A stretch of DNA of 64,000 nt from Sporosarcina sp. ACRSM (GCF_022346545.1 NZ_JAKRNU010000004.1:186001-250000), one strand, 5' to 3'. Shown: positions 1 through 9,233, counted from the first letter of the stretch. Notes: a model not told the origin generated them from the letters alone. Program-made: numbers and translations.

Positions 1-49
1 TTGTTGGAAAATATAAAACAAACCGTTTAAAAGTTTGTTTATATTTTCC
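1..49. terminator. Hairpin at the 3' end of the LacI-family gene
   Basis: Arms at 6-23 and 33-49 pair almost perfectly, with one bulged A. The stop codon of the LacI-family gene (39-41) lies inside the right arm. There is no long T-run, so termination efficiency is uncertain, but the AT-rich stem is symmetric and could act in both directions. Confidence 0.5.
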
Positions 50-1031
50 GTGTTGTTCTTCTATCGAACACTTTAACAGATTCAGTAATTTGAATGCAAC
101 TGTTTTTTTTGTTTTCAATCATTTCAATTAGTTTTCGGATCGCTAAATAGCCAAGATTTTGCTCAGAAATGCTACCAACAGTCGTCAGTTGGATTAAACC
201 ATGGCTACTCAACTCTACGTTATCAATGCCAATGATACTCATATCTGCAGGCACGGAAAACTTATTTTGAATAGCATCGTCTATTAAAGATAGTGCAAGT
301 GAATCTGCTCCCGCACAAATGGCAGTAGGACGTTGTTCAAGCGCCATGAGTTCCTGAAAAGCACTTGAAATGGCTTGTTTGGAAGTATCTGTATTTATAA
401 GATAAGGCTTTGTGAAGGGGGTCTTATAATCTTCCATCGCTTGAAGAAATCCAAGATAACGGTTGTTGAAGGTACTAACGGTCAAAGGACCGCCAACCCA
501 TGCAATGGCTGTATGACCTTGTTCGATTACATGTTGTGCTGCTAAATAGCCTGCCTTGAAATTATCAATTTCTACAAAGTAATCATTGTTTTTATGTTTT
601 CGATTATAGGTAATGAATGGAATATCCATGCGGATAAGCTTTTCAAATATAGGATCATCAAGTAAGATACATGATAAAATGACGCCGTCTACTTTGTGTT
701 CAATAGCGGTTGCATATGCTTCATTTAATTTTTGATCATTGACGAATTGAACGTTCACGCGGTATCCCATTTTAGTGGCATAGTTAACAATAGCTGATGT
801 TGAATCGACAAAAAAGGGGTTGTGCAGTGGACCTGATAGAAGAGCAATCGTATTCGTTCGATTTTGAACTAGGGAACGTGCATGCCCATTAGGTATGTAA
901 TTTAAATCGTTGATCGCTTTCATAACTTTGTCAATAGTAGCTTGTTTAACAGATTCCGGAGTGTTCAAAACACGTGAAACAGTCGTTTGGGAAACGCCTG
1001 CATGTTTTGCGACATCTTTCGATGATACCAA
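39..1031 (-). CDS. LacI/GalR-family transcriptional regulator
   Basis: A sugar-responsive DNA-binding repressor by family. The N-terminal helix-turn-helix (about residues 3-23, SSKDVAKHAGVSQTTVSRVL) and hinge are typical of LacI. Residues 60-330 form a periplasmic-binding-protein-like effector domain, with the segment IAWVGGP and the terminal motif SIIGIDN followed by LTTV. The start is TTG at 1031, with an AGGAGG ribosome site seven bases upstream. The length of 330 residues is normal. No target operon lies beside it within the window, so the ligand cannot be named; the regulated genes may lie left of base 1. Confidence 0.9.
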   Translation of the reverse strand: MVSSKDVAKHAGVSQTTVSRVLNTPESVKQATIDKVMKAINDLNYIPNGHARSLVQNRTNTIALLSGPLHNPFFVDSTSAIVNYATKMGYRVNVQFVNDQKLNEAYATAIEHKVDGVILSCILLDDPIFEKLIRMDIPFITYNRKHKNNDYFVEIDNFKAGYLAAQHVIEQGHTAIAWVGGPLTVSTFNNRYLGFLQAMEDYKTPFTKPYLINTDTSKQAISSAFQELMALEQRPTAICAGADSLALSLIDDAIQNKFSVPADMSIIGIDNVELSSHGLIQLTTVGSISEQNLGYLAIRKLIEMIENKKNSCIQITESVKVFDRRTTRKI

Positions 1032-1134
1032 AACGATTCCTCCTTTTGTGTATAGTCAAGTTAAGTCGATCATACATCATGTGAAATGAAGTTGCTATAT
1101 TTGACTACATATAAAGAGGTGCTAGGATTTCTGT

Positions 1135-1959
1135 TTACTTAGAGAGACTTGCAAATTCATCCATCGTCGCACTAATTTTAGCTTGTGTCTCAATCACTTC
1201 TTTTTGAGATTTTTCGGTGATGTTACTCACGACAACCACTTCTTTCGCGATACTATCTGCATTCGAATGCACTTTTTTAATCGCCATATCTACATTACTC
1301 GCCAATTTACGAACTTCTTCCGCCACAACTGCAAAACCGCGTCCATGTTCGCCGGCCCGAGCCGCTTCAATCGCTGCATTCAACGCCAAAATATTGGTTT
1401 GCGAAGAAATATTCCGGATCGATTTAGCCGTATCACTGATGAGGTCCGTCTGCTCCTTCAAGGTATGGAATGCTCTCATATTCTCTATCGAGTTCTCATT
1501 CACCATGTTCCCGAAACTTAAAGACAATTCCTCTAACTGCGAAACGATATCTCTCACTTTATTTTCACGCTCCGTAATATCTGTAGCAATTTTAAGGATG
1601 CCATTGACGCGGCCACTATCATCGAGGACAGGCATATAGGTCGCTTCAAGCCAAAGCAAATTCCCCTGCTTATCCACTCTTTGAATTTTCCCTTCGAACT
1701 TGATCCCCTTTTTGAGATTCGCCCATAACGCATCGTATTCTCTACTATTTACAAACGCTTCAGTGCAAAAGTGTTTGTGGTCCATATTTTTAATCTCACT
1801 GACCGTATACCCCAAAGCCTTCGCGAAATTGTCATTCGCCCAAATAACCTCTTTGTTCAGATTGAATTCGATCATCCCCAAATTCGCCTCCAAGGCGGCC
1901 AACACAGACGATCCATTCAATGCTTGCGTGCTTCTATCAATACCCGAAGAACTTTTCAT
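1135..1959 (-). CDS. Soluble PAS domain protein with a short methyl-accepting chemotaxis signalling module
   Basis: The N-terminal PAS domain (about residues 20-130: [20 protein letters not shown], then a PAC-like ATDITERE) is followed by the hairpin tip of an MCP signalling domain ([20 protein letters not shown], then [13 protein letters not shown]). No membrane segment or HAMP domain is visible, so this is a cytoplasmic receptor, and the signalling coiled coil is unusually short at about 120 residues. Similar short PAS-MCP proteins may bind heme, flavin or a small ligand and signal to CheA/CheW. I chose ATG 1959, preceded by AAGGGAG, over the upstream in-frame ATG at 2001. It stands alone, with no chemotaxis genes nearby. 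Confidence 0.8.
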   Translation of the reverse strand: MKSSSGIDRSTQALNGSSVLAALEANLGMIEFNLNKEVIWANDNFAKALGYTVSEIKNMDHKHFCTEAFVNSREYDALWANLKKGIKFEGKIQRVDKQGNLLWLEATYMPVLDDSGRVNGILKIATDITERENKVRDIVSQLEELSLSFGNMVNENSIENMRAFHTLKEQTDLISDTAKSIRNISSQTNILALNAAIEAARAGEHGRGFAVVAEEVRKLASNVDMAIKKVHSNADSIAKEVVVVSNITEKSQKEVIETQAKISATMDEFASLSK

Positions 1960-2223
1960 GCTAAAAAACTCCCTTTTACTTAAGAATGTACATCCTCTCA
2001 TTGTAAAGGGTATTTCGTCCTTTGTTAAGATATAAAGATATATGTCTAAATACTTTCGATTATATATTAAAATAAATAGTTGTTAGGTCCTATGAATAGA
2101 AAGATTTTATTTTAATACCCGTTTTCAGCATCATTATTTAGTTCGTTTTAAAGTAATTTATCTTTCGGAATATTCGATAATAGGATATGATTAATGAAAA
2201 TACTAACAAATTAGGTGAACGAT

Positions 2224-2901
2224 ATGAATAGAGAAGATCATTCCAATAACTCGCCTTGGTTAGATAAGTTACCTTTTGATTGGTCATTGCTTTTAACTGA
2301 AGGTGAATTGACACGGGTACAGAAGAATACACATTTATACCATGTGGGAGAAAGAATAGATGTTGTGTATATCGTGCTAGAGGGACGAGTTAGGTTATAT
2401 TTGATTAATGAAGAAGGTAAAGAAAAGACAATTGCCATTATCGGAGAAAATGGCCTACTCGGTGAGTATAAAATGCAAAACAGAAATGCCTATGTGACGA
2501 GTACAGTGACCGTTTCAGAAACAAAATTATTAAAAGTGAAGAAGAATCATTTTGAAGATTTACTGCTCCAACATCGACAACTTGCTAAGCAGCGTATTGA
2601 AATGCTCTCCATGAAAGTGGAGTTACTGGCTCATTCATCCCTGCATTTGTCGTTTGGGAATTCTCAAGAGCGGATTGTCCAAACATTTTTGCAGCTGGCA
2701 TCCATGTATGGAGAAATGGAAAATCAAAAGGCTGTAAAGATTTCAATCATATTCACACATCAAGAAATTGCTGATCTCGTAGGGACGACACGTGTAACAG
2801 TCGTAAATGTCGTGAAAAACTTGATGGAATTAGGATTGATTGAGAAGAAGGGACGTTATTATTACATTTCCGATGTACAGAAATTACGTGACTATCATTG
2901 A
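2224..2901 (+). CDS. Crp/Fnr-family transcriptional regulator without cysteines
   Basis: A cyclic-nucleotide-binding-like beta-barrel (about residues 25-120, IVLEGRVRLYLINEEGKEKT), a long dimerisation helix, and a winged helix-turn-helix near the C terminus (FTHQEIADLVGTTRVTVVNV). There is no cysteine in the protein, so it cannot hold the Fe-S cluster of Fnr. The effector is unknown. ATG 2224 is preferred over GTG 2215 because AGGTGA lies five bases before it. It is convergent with the amidohydrolase gene; a role in controlling the amidohydrolase/YfcC/aminotransferase cluster is inferred from position only. Confidence 0.87.
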   Translation: MNREDHSNNSPWLDKLPFDWSLLLTEGELTRVQKNTHLYHVGERIDVVYIVLEGRVRLYLINEEGKEKTIAIIGENGLLGEYKMQNRNAYVTSTVTVSETKLLKVKKNHFEDLLLQHRQLAKQRIEMLSMKVELLAHSSLHLSFGNSQERIVQTFLQLASMYGEMENQKAVKISIIFTHQEIADLVGTTRVTVVNVVKNLMELGLIEKKGRYYYISDVQKLRDYH

Positions 2902-2905
2902 AACT

Positions 2906-2934
2906 ACCCGCATTCCACATAATCGGAAGCGGGT
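2906..2934. terminator. Terminator between convergent genes
   Basis: ACCCGC-TTCC pairs with GGAA-GCGGGT across a short loop, between the stop of the Crp/Fnr gene and the end of the amidohydrolase gene. It can serve both strands; the T-rich tail is weak. Confidence 0.6.
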
Positions 2935-2940
2935 TGTTCT

Positions 2941-4167
2941 TCACTTTTGGTTGTATACAAGGTCGCCTTGCTTATAAACTTGTTCGACTTTCCCTTGTTG
3001 TAGAATGGTGATATCATCAAGCGGATTACCATCTATTATGATAAGGTCGGCTACATAGCCTTCCTTGAGCATCCCTTTATCCTCAAGTTTCAGCGCTTCT
3101 GCCGCCACTCGGGTCGCAGCGTGAATCGCTTGCATCGGTGCCATCCCTGCTTCAACGAGACATTCGAGTTCGTATGCATTTTCTCCGTGCAAGTTGAAGG
3201 GTGTCCCAGCATCGGTACCTGTAATGACTTTCACACCAGCATCCAGTGCTTTCCGCAAATTGATAAAGTGGGCATCTTTGAAGGCTTGTACTTTTTTCAG
3301 ATGATATTCCGGAACGCCACCTTCTTTTCCATACTTTAATGTTTTAAATGCTGCAAGTGTAGGGACGAGATAGGCGCCGGTCTTTTGAATGATTCCGATG
3401 CCTTTGTCGCTGATATAGGTTCCATGTTCAAGCGTCCTAACGCCGGCCTCCAGCGCATTATTGATGCCTTCCTCTCCTATGGCATGCGCCGCTGTAAGCT
3501 TTCCATACTTTTCGGCTTCTTCTATAGCAACCCGCATTTCGGTAATCGTCAGCTGAGAAATTCTAGCATCACCAGGTGACATCCCGCCCCCGGTTGCCAT
3601 GAGCTTAATATTATCGACCCCTAGTTTTAACTGTTTTCTAGTTGCAGTTCGTACCGCGTCTTCACCGTCTACAATCGTGGCAATACCATCAATCTCAATA
3701 TCTCCCGGAAACATGTCACCATGGCCGCCAGTAATCGTAATTGCTTTACCGCTCGCCAAGATATTGGGACCGACAATCACGCCTTCTTCAATTGCCTTTT
3801 TAATGTATACATCGATTTGCCCTTTTTCACCAAGACAGCGAATCGTTGTGAATCCAGCATTCAAAGCCTTTTTTGCTCGTTCAATGCCTTTAATAACCGT
3901 CAGCTTCGCGTCTTCCATAATTAAGGTTTGCAAGTAGCTCGGTTCCCCAGCTAAAGTTAAATGGACATGTGCATCGATCATTCCTGGCATAATTGTTTTC
4001 CCACTTAAGTCGACTATATGCGCATCCTGATAGCGTTCTAAAACCACTTCATCCATATTACCGCTGTAGACAATCGTCCCGTCATCTATAACGACAAGCC
4101 CGTCTTGCAGAGGCTTATCTTGGTACCCATCAATTACTCTTCCATGTTTAAAAACTATTCTTTTCAT
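2941..4167 (-). CDS. Metal-dependent amidohydrolase (imidazolonepropionase/prolidase-like)
   Basis: A cytoplasmic hydrolase of the amidohydrolase superfamily. Visible metal-site motifs are MIDAHVHLT (HxH, about residues 61-69), IKLMATGGGMS, HAIGEEG, HGTYIS and the catalytic TGTDAGTPF. The N-terminal KRIVFKHGRVIDGY and C-terminal GYVADLIIIDGNPL strands close the composite beta-sandwich domain. It resembles the group acting on imidazolones, N-acyl amino acids or dipeptides. ATG 4167, with GAGGTG upstream, is a better start than GTG 4179. It lies 26 bases behind the YfcC-type carrier, so the pair is probably one operon importing and hydrolysing an amide or peptide substrate. Confidence 0.85.
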   Translation of the reverse strand: MKRIVFKHGRVIDGYQDKPLQDGLVVIDDGTIVYSGNMDEVVLERYQDAHIVDLSGKTIMPGMIDAHVHLTLAGEPSYLQTLIMEDAKLTVIKGIERAKKALNAGFTTIRCLGEKGQIDVYIKKAIEEGVIVGPNILASGKAITITGGHGDMFPGDIEIDGIATIVDGEDAVRTATRKQLKLGVDNIKLMATGGGMSPGDARISQLTITEMRVAIEEAEKYGKLTAAHAIGEEGINNALEAGVRTLEHGTYISDKGIGIIQKTGAYLVPTLAAFKTLKYGKEGGVPEYHLKKVQAFKDAHFINLRKALDAGVKVITGTDAGTPFNLHGENAYELECLVEAGMAPMQAIHAATRVAAEALKLEDKGMLKEGYVADLIIIDGNPLDDITILQQGKVEQVYKQGDLVYNQK

Positions 4168-4193
4168 CAAAACCCTCACCTCTATTTATGAAA

Positions 4194-5618
4194 TTAAAAA
4201 GGTCCCCATTGAATTGCCTGAGCAATAACTAAAAATATGCAACCGAGAACGGTCCAAATAATAAGAAGTGGCATGATGAATTTCACCCATGTGAAATAAG
4301 GGACTTTAGCATAGACCAAACTGGCCATCAGCACGCCGGACACTGGGAACAAGATATTTGTAATTCCATCGCCCAGTTGTGTTGCGAGTATCGTCGACTG
4401 CTTAGTGATTCCAACCATCTCCGCAACAGACGACAGGATCGGCATGGTAATCATGACTTGCCCGCTTCCAGAAGGAACGATCAGATTGAAAATGGACTGT
4501 GAGATGAAAATCCCGATAACACTAACTGCATGGGGAAGCCCGTCAATCATAGCGACTAATGCCATGACAATCGTATCGATGATGCCGCCATTTTCAATGA
4601 TAATTACGATACTTCTCGCCAAACCCACAACAAGCGCTGCCAATAACACGGATTTAGCACCTTCAATAAAATGGTCCGTAATCGTATCGAGTGACATTTT
4701 TGATAATAAACCGCTTACAATCCCAACTATAAGAAAAACCGCGCCAATTTCAAACATGAACCATCCCAATTTTAAAACTCCGTAAACAATTAATGCAAAA
4801 GCGACAATGAGAAGAGCTCCAATATATTTATGTTCTTTTCGATGCTCTAGCACTTCATTTTCTTTATACGTTTTGATGAAATTTAAATTTTCTTCATAGA
4901 CAAGGCTCTTCCTTGGATCTTTTTTCACTCTGCGTGCATAGAGCAGTACATAAAGAATACCTATGCCAAGAAAAGCTGTTAGCACAATCAGTCTGTATCC
5001 AAATCCTGAGTAAAGTGGAAGCCCTGCAATTTGTTGGGCCAAGCCAACAGTGAAAGGATTTGTCAAGGAAGCTGCAAAAGCGCCTCCGACCGAAACAAGC
5101 GAAATTCCTACAGCCGTCAGCACATCTAGACGCAATGCCAGACACATCGCAATCATGATGGGAATATAGACGATGGCGAGTTCCATTGCCCCAATGAATG
5201 CAGCGATTGAAGCGAAAATAAGCATCATGATTGGAATAATAATGGCCTCTCTTTTTCCAAGCTTTGTCACCATATTTCCGATTCCTGCTGATATAGCACC
5301 CGTCGCATGTAAAATCTGCCATGTACCTCCGATGATTAGAATTGCCCAAGCGATCATTGCCGCTTCTGTTAATCCTTGAGGAACTGCAATGAACACATCG
5401 AATAGGCCAACTGGAGTAGAGTCGGATACCGTATAGGAATCCGGAACAACGACCATTCTGCCGTCTGGACCCTCAACACGATCATAGGATCCCGACGGAA
5501 CAACCCAAGTTGCAATCATAGCCATAAACATCATCGCGAACAAAATGACAAATACGTTTGGCATGGACAGCTTCAATTTGGATTTTGTTTTTTTCTCGGA
5601 AATAACATTTTGCGTCAT
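4194..5618 (-). CDS. YfcC-family membrane carrier (C4-dicarboxylate/amino acid type)
   Basis: A polytopic membrane protein of 474 residues with a short basic cytoplasmic N terminus, a first transmembrane helix (about residues 20-40), an extracytoplasmic loop with the family-typical WVVPSGSYDRV, and about 11 further hydrophobic helices. The paired motifs SLTNPFTVGLAQQIAG and NLIVPSGSGQVMITMPI match the ArsB/DcuC-like fold of the YfcC family, which includes arginine/ornithine-type and peptide carriers. It is transcribed ahead of the amidohydrolase and divergently from a class V aminotransferase, so its substrate is probably that of the amidohydrolase. Confidence 0.85.
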   Translation of the reverse strand: MTQNVISEKKTKSKLKLSMPNVFVILFAMMFMAMIATWVVPSGSYDRVEGPDGRMVVVPDSYTVSDSTPVGLFDVFIAVPQGLTEAAMIAWAILIIGGTWQILHATGAISAGIGNMVTKLGKREAIIIPIMMLIFASIAAFIGAMELAIVYIPIMIAMCLALRLDVLTAVGISLVSVGGAFAASLTNPFTVGLAQQIAGLPLYSGFGYRLIVLTAFLGIGILYVLLYARRVKKDPRKSLVYEENLNFIKTYKENEVLEHRKEHKYIGALLIVAFALIVYGVLKLGWFMFEIGAVFLIVGIVSGLLSKMSLDTITDHFIEGAKSVLLAALVVGLARSIVIIIENGGIIDTIVMALVAMIDGLPHAVSVIGIFISQSIFNLIVPSGSGQVMITMPILSSVAEMVGITKQSTILATQLGDGITNILFPVSGVLMASLVYAKVPYFTWVKFIMPLLIIWTVLGCIFLVIAQAIQWGPF

Positions 5619-5677
5619 GTAGGAACACTCCCATCCTTGGTTTTAGGAGTAGTATATAAGAGACAAATTTAAAAAAC

Positions 5678-5718
5678 AGTAAAATTTTTTACTTTTCCGA
5701 AAAGTTATCAATTTTACT
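5678..5718. promoter_or_regulatory. Nested inverted repeat, candidate operator between divergent genes
   Basis: An inner palindrome at 5691-5705 (ACTTTT-CCG-AAAAGT) lies inside an outer pair AGTAAAAT (5678-5685) and ATTTTACT (5711-5718). It falls in the 187-base gap between the YfcC-type gene and the aminotransferase. Such symmetry suggests a dimeric regulator controlling both directions. The protein is unknown. Confidence 0.45.
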
Positions 5719-5805
5719 ATCAAATATTTAGTAAAAACCTTTACAGATTTTAGAACTTCTAGCAACTATACTGGACAAAAGCAGTCGGAAAGGGGAAAAG
5801 ACGCA

Positions 5806-6927
5806 GTGGAAAACATACATGAAATTAGGGAGCAGTTCCCTTCATTGAAAAAGAATATTCAACTGTCAAGCTGTTCGCAAAGTGCAATTCATATCGATGT
5901 GAAAAACAGCGTGCAAGACTATATGCACTCATTGGAAGAGCGTGGAACGGACTGGGGATACTGGATGGATGCGTGTGAAGAAAGCCGGAGGAAGTTTGCG
6001 AAAATGATTAATGCTGACGTAAACGAAATAGCAATCGTTTCTTCAGTCTCGCATGCCATTTCTGCAGTTCTAACAAGCCTTGAACCACACACATTGAAAA
6101 ATGAAGTCATCTTATCTACATCTGACTTTCCATGTATCGGGCATGCAACACTTTCTCAAGGCAAGTATGACGTGAAGTACATTCACCCGTCCACAACTAC
6201 TTATGAAAAAAATATTACCGATAAAACACTTTTAACATCCGCGCCACATGTATCCTTTTATAATGGAGAGCGACTTGATATTAAAGGGATCACGGAGATT
6301 GCACATAGAAATGATAGCCTAATGTTCGTCGATGCTTATCAGTCTGCAGGTCAGATTGATATTGATGTGAAAGACCTTGGCGTGGATTTCCTCGCCGCCG
6401 GAATGCAAAAATATATGCTCGGAATGCCTGGAATTGCATTTCTTTACGTGAGAAAAGAGATTGCAAATCATCTAGTTCCGAGAATTACCGGTTGGTTTGG
6501 TCAATCGAATCCATTTGCCTTTAATAGCCAAGAAGTGGAATACGCGGAAGGCGCAAGAAGATTTGATTCAGGCACATTTCCGATGATAAATGGCTTCGCT
6601 TCAAAAAGCGCCATCTCAGTCCTGTTAGACGTGGGCATCCCGAATATCGAACGCTATCTTCGTGAACTGTCCGCATACACATTGGATTATTGCCGAGAAA
6701 AAGGCTTGGAAGTTGCAAGCCCCTTACAGGCTGAACAAAAAGGCTCTAACACAGCAATCAAGGTTCCGAACGCAAACGAAATCGAACAAAAACTGAAAGA
6801 CCGTCAGATCATTGTGTCAGCAAGGAACGATGTGATCCGCATAGCACCACATTTTTACAACACGAAAGAAGATATTAAGCTAGCGATCGATGAACTGGCC
6901 AAGCTAGTTCCGATTTCAGCTGGGTAA
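5806..6927 (+). CDS. Class V aminotransferase/cysteine desulfurase-fold PLP enzyme
   Basis: A 373-residue PLP enzyme of fold type I. The aspartate that contacts the pyridine nitrogen is in MFVDAYQSAGQ (about residue 178), and the Schiff-base lysine is in FLAAGMQKYMLGMPG (about residue 204). The sequence resembles the selenocysteine lyase/kynureninase-like branch rather than NifS or SufS; I see no mobile loop cysteine typical of a desulfurase. The start is GTG 5806, preceded by GGGG. It is divergent from the carrier and amidohydrolase genes and probably acts on the product of that pathway (inference). A strong hairpin terminator follows. Confidence 0.82.
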   Translation: MENIHEIREQFPSLKKNIQLSSCSQSAIHIDVKNSVQDYMHSLEERGTDWGYWMDACEESRRKFAKMINADVNEIAIVSSVSHAISAVLTSLEPHTLKNEVILSTSDFPCIGHATLSQGKYDVKYIHPSTTTYEKNITDKTLLTSAPHVSFYNGERLDIKGITEIAHRNDSLMFVDAYQSAGQIDIDVKDLGVDFLAAGMQKYMLGMPGIAFLYVRKEIANHLVPRITGWFGQSNPFAFNSQEVEYAEGARRFDSGTFPMINGFASKSAISVLLDVGIPNIERYLRELSAYTLDYCREKGLEVASPLQAEQKGSNTAIKVPNANEIEQKLKDRQIIVSARNDVIRIAPHFYNTKEDIKLAIDELAKLVPISAG

Positions 6928-6940
6928 GTATTTTCTGATA

Positions 6941-6993
6941 GGTATCTAGTTCTGGAACGACTTTGAGTTGTTCCGGAATTAGATACTTTTTTT
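6941..6993 (+). terminator. Rho-independent terminator, copy 1 of a local hairpin repeat
   Basis: Arms at about 6942-6960 and 6968-6986 pair with only G-U exceptions, around a CTTTGAG loop, followed by a run of seven T. It terminates the aminotransferase gene. The sequence is closely related to the hairpins at 7804-7855 and 9234-9280, which share the stem ends GTA..AGTTCT and the loop. Confidence 0.85.
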
Positions 6994-7117
6994 ATATGGT
7001 TTGGAGAAGCTACGACAGAGATGAACCGAAGAAGGAGCTCTTTCTAACAAATAGAAGCCTTTTGGGACTCATTAACGTATAGTGAAAGGAATTATACAAC
7101 AAAGGGATTGAGCGAAC

Positions 7118-7639
7118 ATGAAACAAAAACTAGCACGCTTATTAAGCGGCATTGAAATTGGCTTATTTGACACAGCCCATGACTGGGGCGAACAGACCAA
7201 AGCTCCATACTACAAACATTTCAACGATGAAGACCCGGAAATCCGGGCACACTCCATCTTGGCATTCACCGCCATGTTAGGAAACTGGCGAAGCGGTCCA
7301 GCCGACGTATTCCGCACCAGTAAAAATCCTAATATCACCTACATTCCAAAAGAACAGTACTATCACATCGACGATTACCTCCCCGCATTCCTGGAGTACG
7401 CGTCGAATATCAAACAAGATTTCCCGATTCTCTACATCTACACAGTAGGTTACTTATTTAAGTTGGATCATCAAGAGCCATTTGAGCAAGTCTTTCCAGC
7501 CATCAATCCAGAACTATTTAAGCAAATGAGAGCACGTTTATTTACCGAAGAAAACATTGGAACGATTAGCTCTAAAACCTTCCCAACATTTAATCAACTG
7601 CTAAGGGAAATGGGGCTGCCTACGTTTTTTGCGGATTAA
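7118..7639 (+). CDS. Conserved hypothetical protein, 173 residues
   Basis: I do not recognise this family. The protein is soluble and rich in aromatic residues, with no signal peptide or membrane segment. Visible stretches are GIEIGLFDTAHDWGEQT near the N terminus, ILAFTAMLGNWRSGPADVF (about residues 48-66) and a C-terminal FPTFNQLLREMGLPTFF. The start ATG 7118 follows AAAGGGATTGAG. Its codon use looks like that of the neighbouring core genes, unlike the AT-rich restriction gene that follows. Confidence 0.65.
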   Translation: MKQKLARLLSGIEIGLFDTAHDWGEQTKAPYYKHFNDEDPEIRAHSILAFTAMLGNWRSGPADVFRTSKNPNITYIPKEQYYHIDDYLPAFLEYASNIKQDFPILYIYTVGYLFKLDHQEPFEQVFPAINPELFKQMRARLFTEENIGTISSKTFPTFNQLLREMGLPTFFAD

Positions 7640-7803
7640 AACGATATTAAGTTTATCGAGTGCCTTTAGCTACCATTCTCTGAATGGCAATCCATAAGCG
7701 ATAGCAGCTGTGACAGGCACCCGTCAGTTTAAGAGACCTATGTTTGACTAATTCGATTTGCAAGACATTCGGTGACAAAACCTAGACAATACTTAATCGG
7801 TGA

Positions 7804-7855
7804 GGTACCTAGTTCTATAACAACTTTGAATTTTTCCGTAACTAGGTACTTTTTG
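7804..7855. repeat. Hairpin repeat, copy 2
   Basis: The same design as the terminator at 6941: outer arms GTACCTAGTT and AACTAGGTAC pair perfectly, the inner stem is imperfect, the loop is CTTTGAA, and TTTTT follows. No gene stop lies directly upstream; the preceding gene ends at 7639. It may therefore be a mobile or duplicated copy rather than a native terminator. Confidence 0.75.
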
Positions 7856-7874
7856 ATGAGATTTAGAAAAATCA

Positions 7875-8352
7875 ATGTCAGGGATCGGATATATAAGTAG
7901 AAAAGAAAGCGGAATATTGAAACGAACGATCAAGTATAAAATTAATAAAACGCTCGTTCGAGTAATTGATGATCATAGGGGAATCGTCGTTAAGAATGTG
8001 ATTTCAATAGAAGGAAGCAGCTTTGGGCAATTTACGATTAGTCTATGCTCCATCTAAAGACTTAGGTTATATGCTTTCAACTGAAGATTTCACGGTACAA
8101 GTAGGGTTATGGGAAGATGAAATGGATATAGAGGAGCGTAAGAGTAAATTTGATGAAAAAATGCTCTAGGCTTGTGACGAGTGTCACGAAATCCATAAAG
8201 ATTAAACAGACTTATGTGGAATATGTAATTGTGAAAGTATGCGAAGTGTCCCGAAGTTGGAGTCGATTAATTGTTTTTAGGAAAATGAATTTGGATACTT
8301 GCGAGTTCAAGGAGCAAATAAGGATATTAAAATGTTGGTCAGGAATATTTAA
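7875..8352 (+). pseudogene. Decayed gene with a zinc-finger-like cysteine cluster
   Basis: Two reading frames join into one plausible protein. The first starts near 7875 and reads as far as ...VISIEGS. From about 8017 the sense continues in another frame (AALGNLRLVYAPSKDLGYML...), implying a frameshift. This second frame runs to 8352 but is broken by stops at 8167, 8203 and 8278. Between the stops it keeps protein-like sense, with CDECHEIHK, then LCGICNCE, then ENEFGYLRVQGANKDIKML. The CxxCHxxH and CxxCxC pattern suggests a zinc-binding module. The parent family is not recognised. It lies next to the restriction gene and was probably part of the same accessory island. Confidence 0.55.
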
Positions 8353-8452
8353 GGTATAATCAAGGAGTGTGCAGGTTCCTTAATGGAAAGTATGATATTG
8401 ATTCATATATAGGTTATAGCAGAATTAGTGTATATTTTGAAAGGAGAACTTC

Positions 8453-9100
8453 ATGATAGAGTATGAGAAAAATGCACTAATTACAGCAATTGAAGTTTTT
8501 CATAGGAGCTGTGAAAAGTTACATAAACATAGAAACCCCAACATTTACCTAAAAGGTAACGATGAACTTTTAAGCGATTGGTTTTTTGAAGGTCTAAGGG
8601 ATTTGAACCCCGTATCATTGGGAGCAAATGATCATCCTGACTGCGTTATCAATAATGTAGGATTTGAATTGAAATCACTTCGAACTAAAGGACAAATTCA
8701 ATTCAATTCGACGATACCTTGTGGTGCTTTTAAACATAACGATTTACAAGGTGAATGTTATTACGTTGTTGCACGTTATAAAACTGATAGAACTTATGGA
8801 TACCTTACTGACTATTCTATTGTTGACGGTGATTTTTTCAATGATGACCGTGACTGTGCGTTTGCCCACGCTAATACACAAGAAACGGGTTTTGGCTCAT
8901 ATGGAGATGGAGTTGTAAGGCATCGTAAAATGTATCAATTTCCAAGCCCGCATAGAACAATTGAAGGTGTTTCCTTCATATCAAAATATAATAATGTAAC
9001 AAAGTTTAATAATAGTTTGATAAAGGACGGACATGTTGATAGAGTCAATATAAATGGAAAAAACAATCGTTTTTATATCTACAGACATAAATTATTATAA
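8453..9100 (+). CDS. Type II restriction endonuclease candidate
   Basis: A 215-residue soluble protein, AT-rich relative to its neighbours, ending convergently with a cytosine-C5 methyltransferase. A PD-(D/E)xK-like core is visible: HPDCVINNVGFELKSLR (about residues 61-77), with PD, then E and K in FELKS. The central part YVVARYKTD and the C-terminal RHRKMYQFPSPHRTIEG fit the folds of small type II enzymes. Specificity is inferred from the neighbouring methyltransferase (GGCC or a related GGNCC-type site), not read from this protein. The start ATG 8453 has AAAGGAG eight bases before it. A hairpin terminator follows at 9103. Confidence 0.72.
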   Translation: MIEYEKNALITAIEVFHRSCEKLHKHRNPNIYLKGNDELLSDWFFEGLRDLNPVSLGANDHPDCVINNVGFELKSLRTKGQIQFNSTIPCGAFKHNDLQGECYYVVARYKTDRTYGYLTDYSIVDGDFFNDDRDCAFAHANTQETGFGSYGDGVVRHRKMYQFPSPHRTIEGVSFISKYNNVTKFNNSLIKDGHVDRVNINGKNNRFYIYRHKLL

Positions 9101-9102
9101 TG

Positions 9103-9146
9103 AAAAGGGATGACCAATTGGAAATGATGGGACATCCCTTTTGTTT
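9103..9146 (+). terminator. Terminator of the restriction endonuclease gene
   Basis: AAAAGGGATG (9103-9112) pairs with CATCCCTTTT (9133-9142), followed by TTTGTTTG. It lies two bases after the stop codon. Confidence 0.8.
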
Positions 9147-9233
9147 GCTTCGTATACCTACAATTCATTGGACGACCTTTATCCCTGTATTTAACTCTTA
9201 ATTCTTCGTCATTAAATAATGTCTTTAAAAATA

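Noticed and set aside
8150..8359. 69-codon open frame as a separate gene
   Set aside because: No ribosome site. The alternative frame through the same DNA has better protein sense and a cysteine cluster, fitting a decayed gene.
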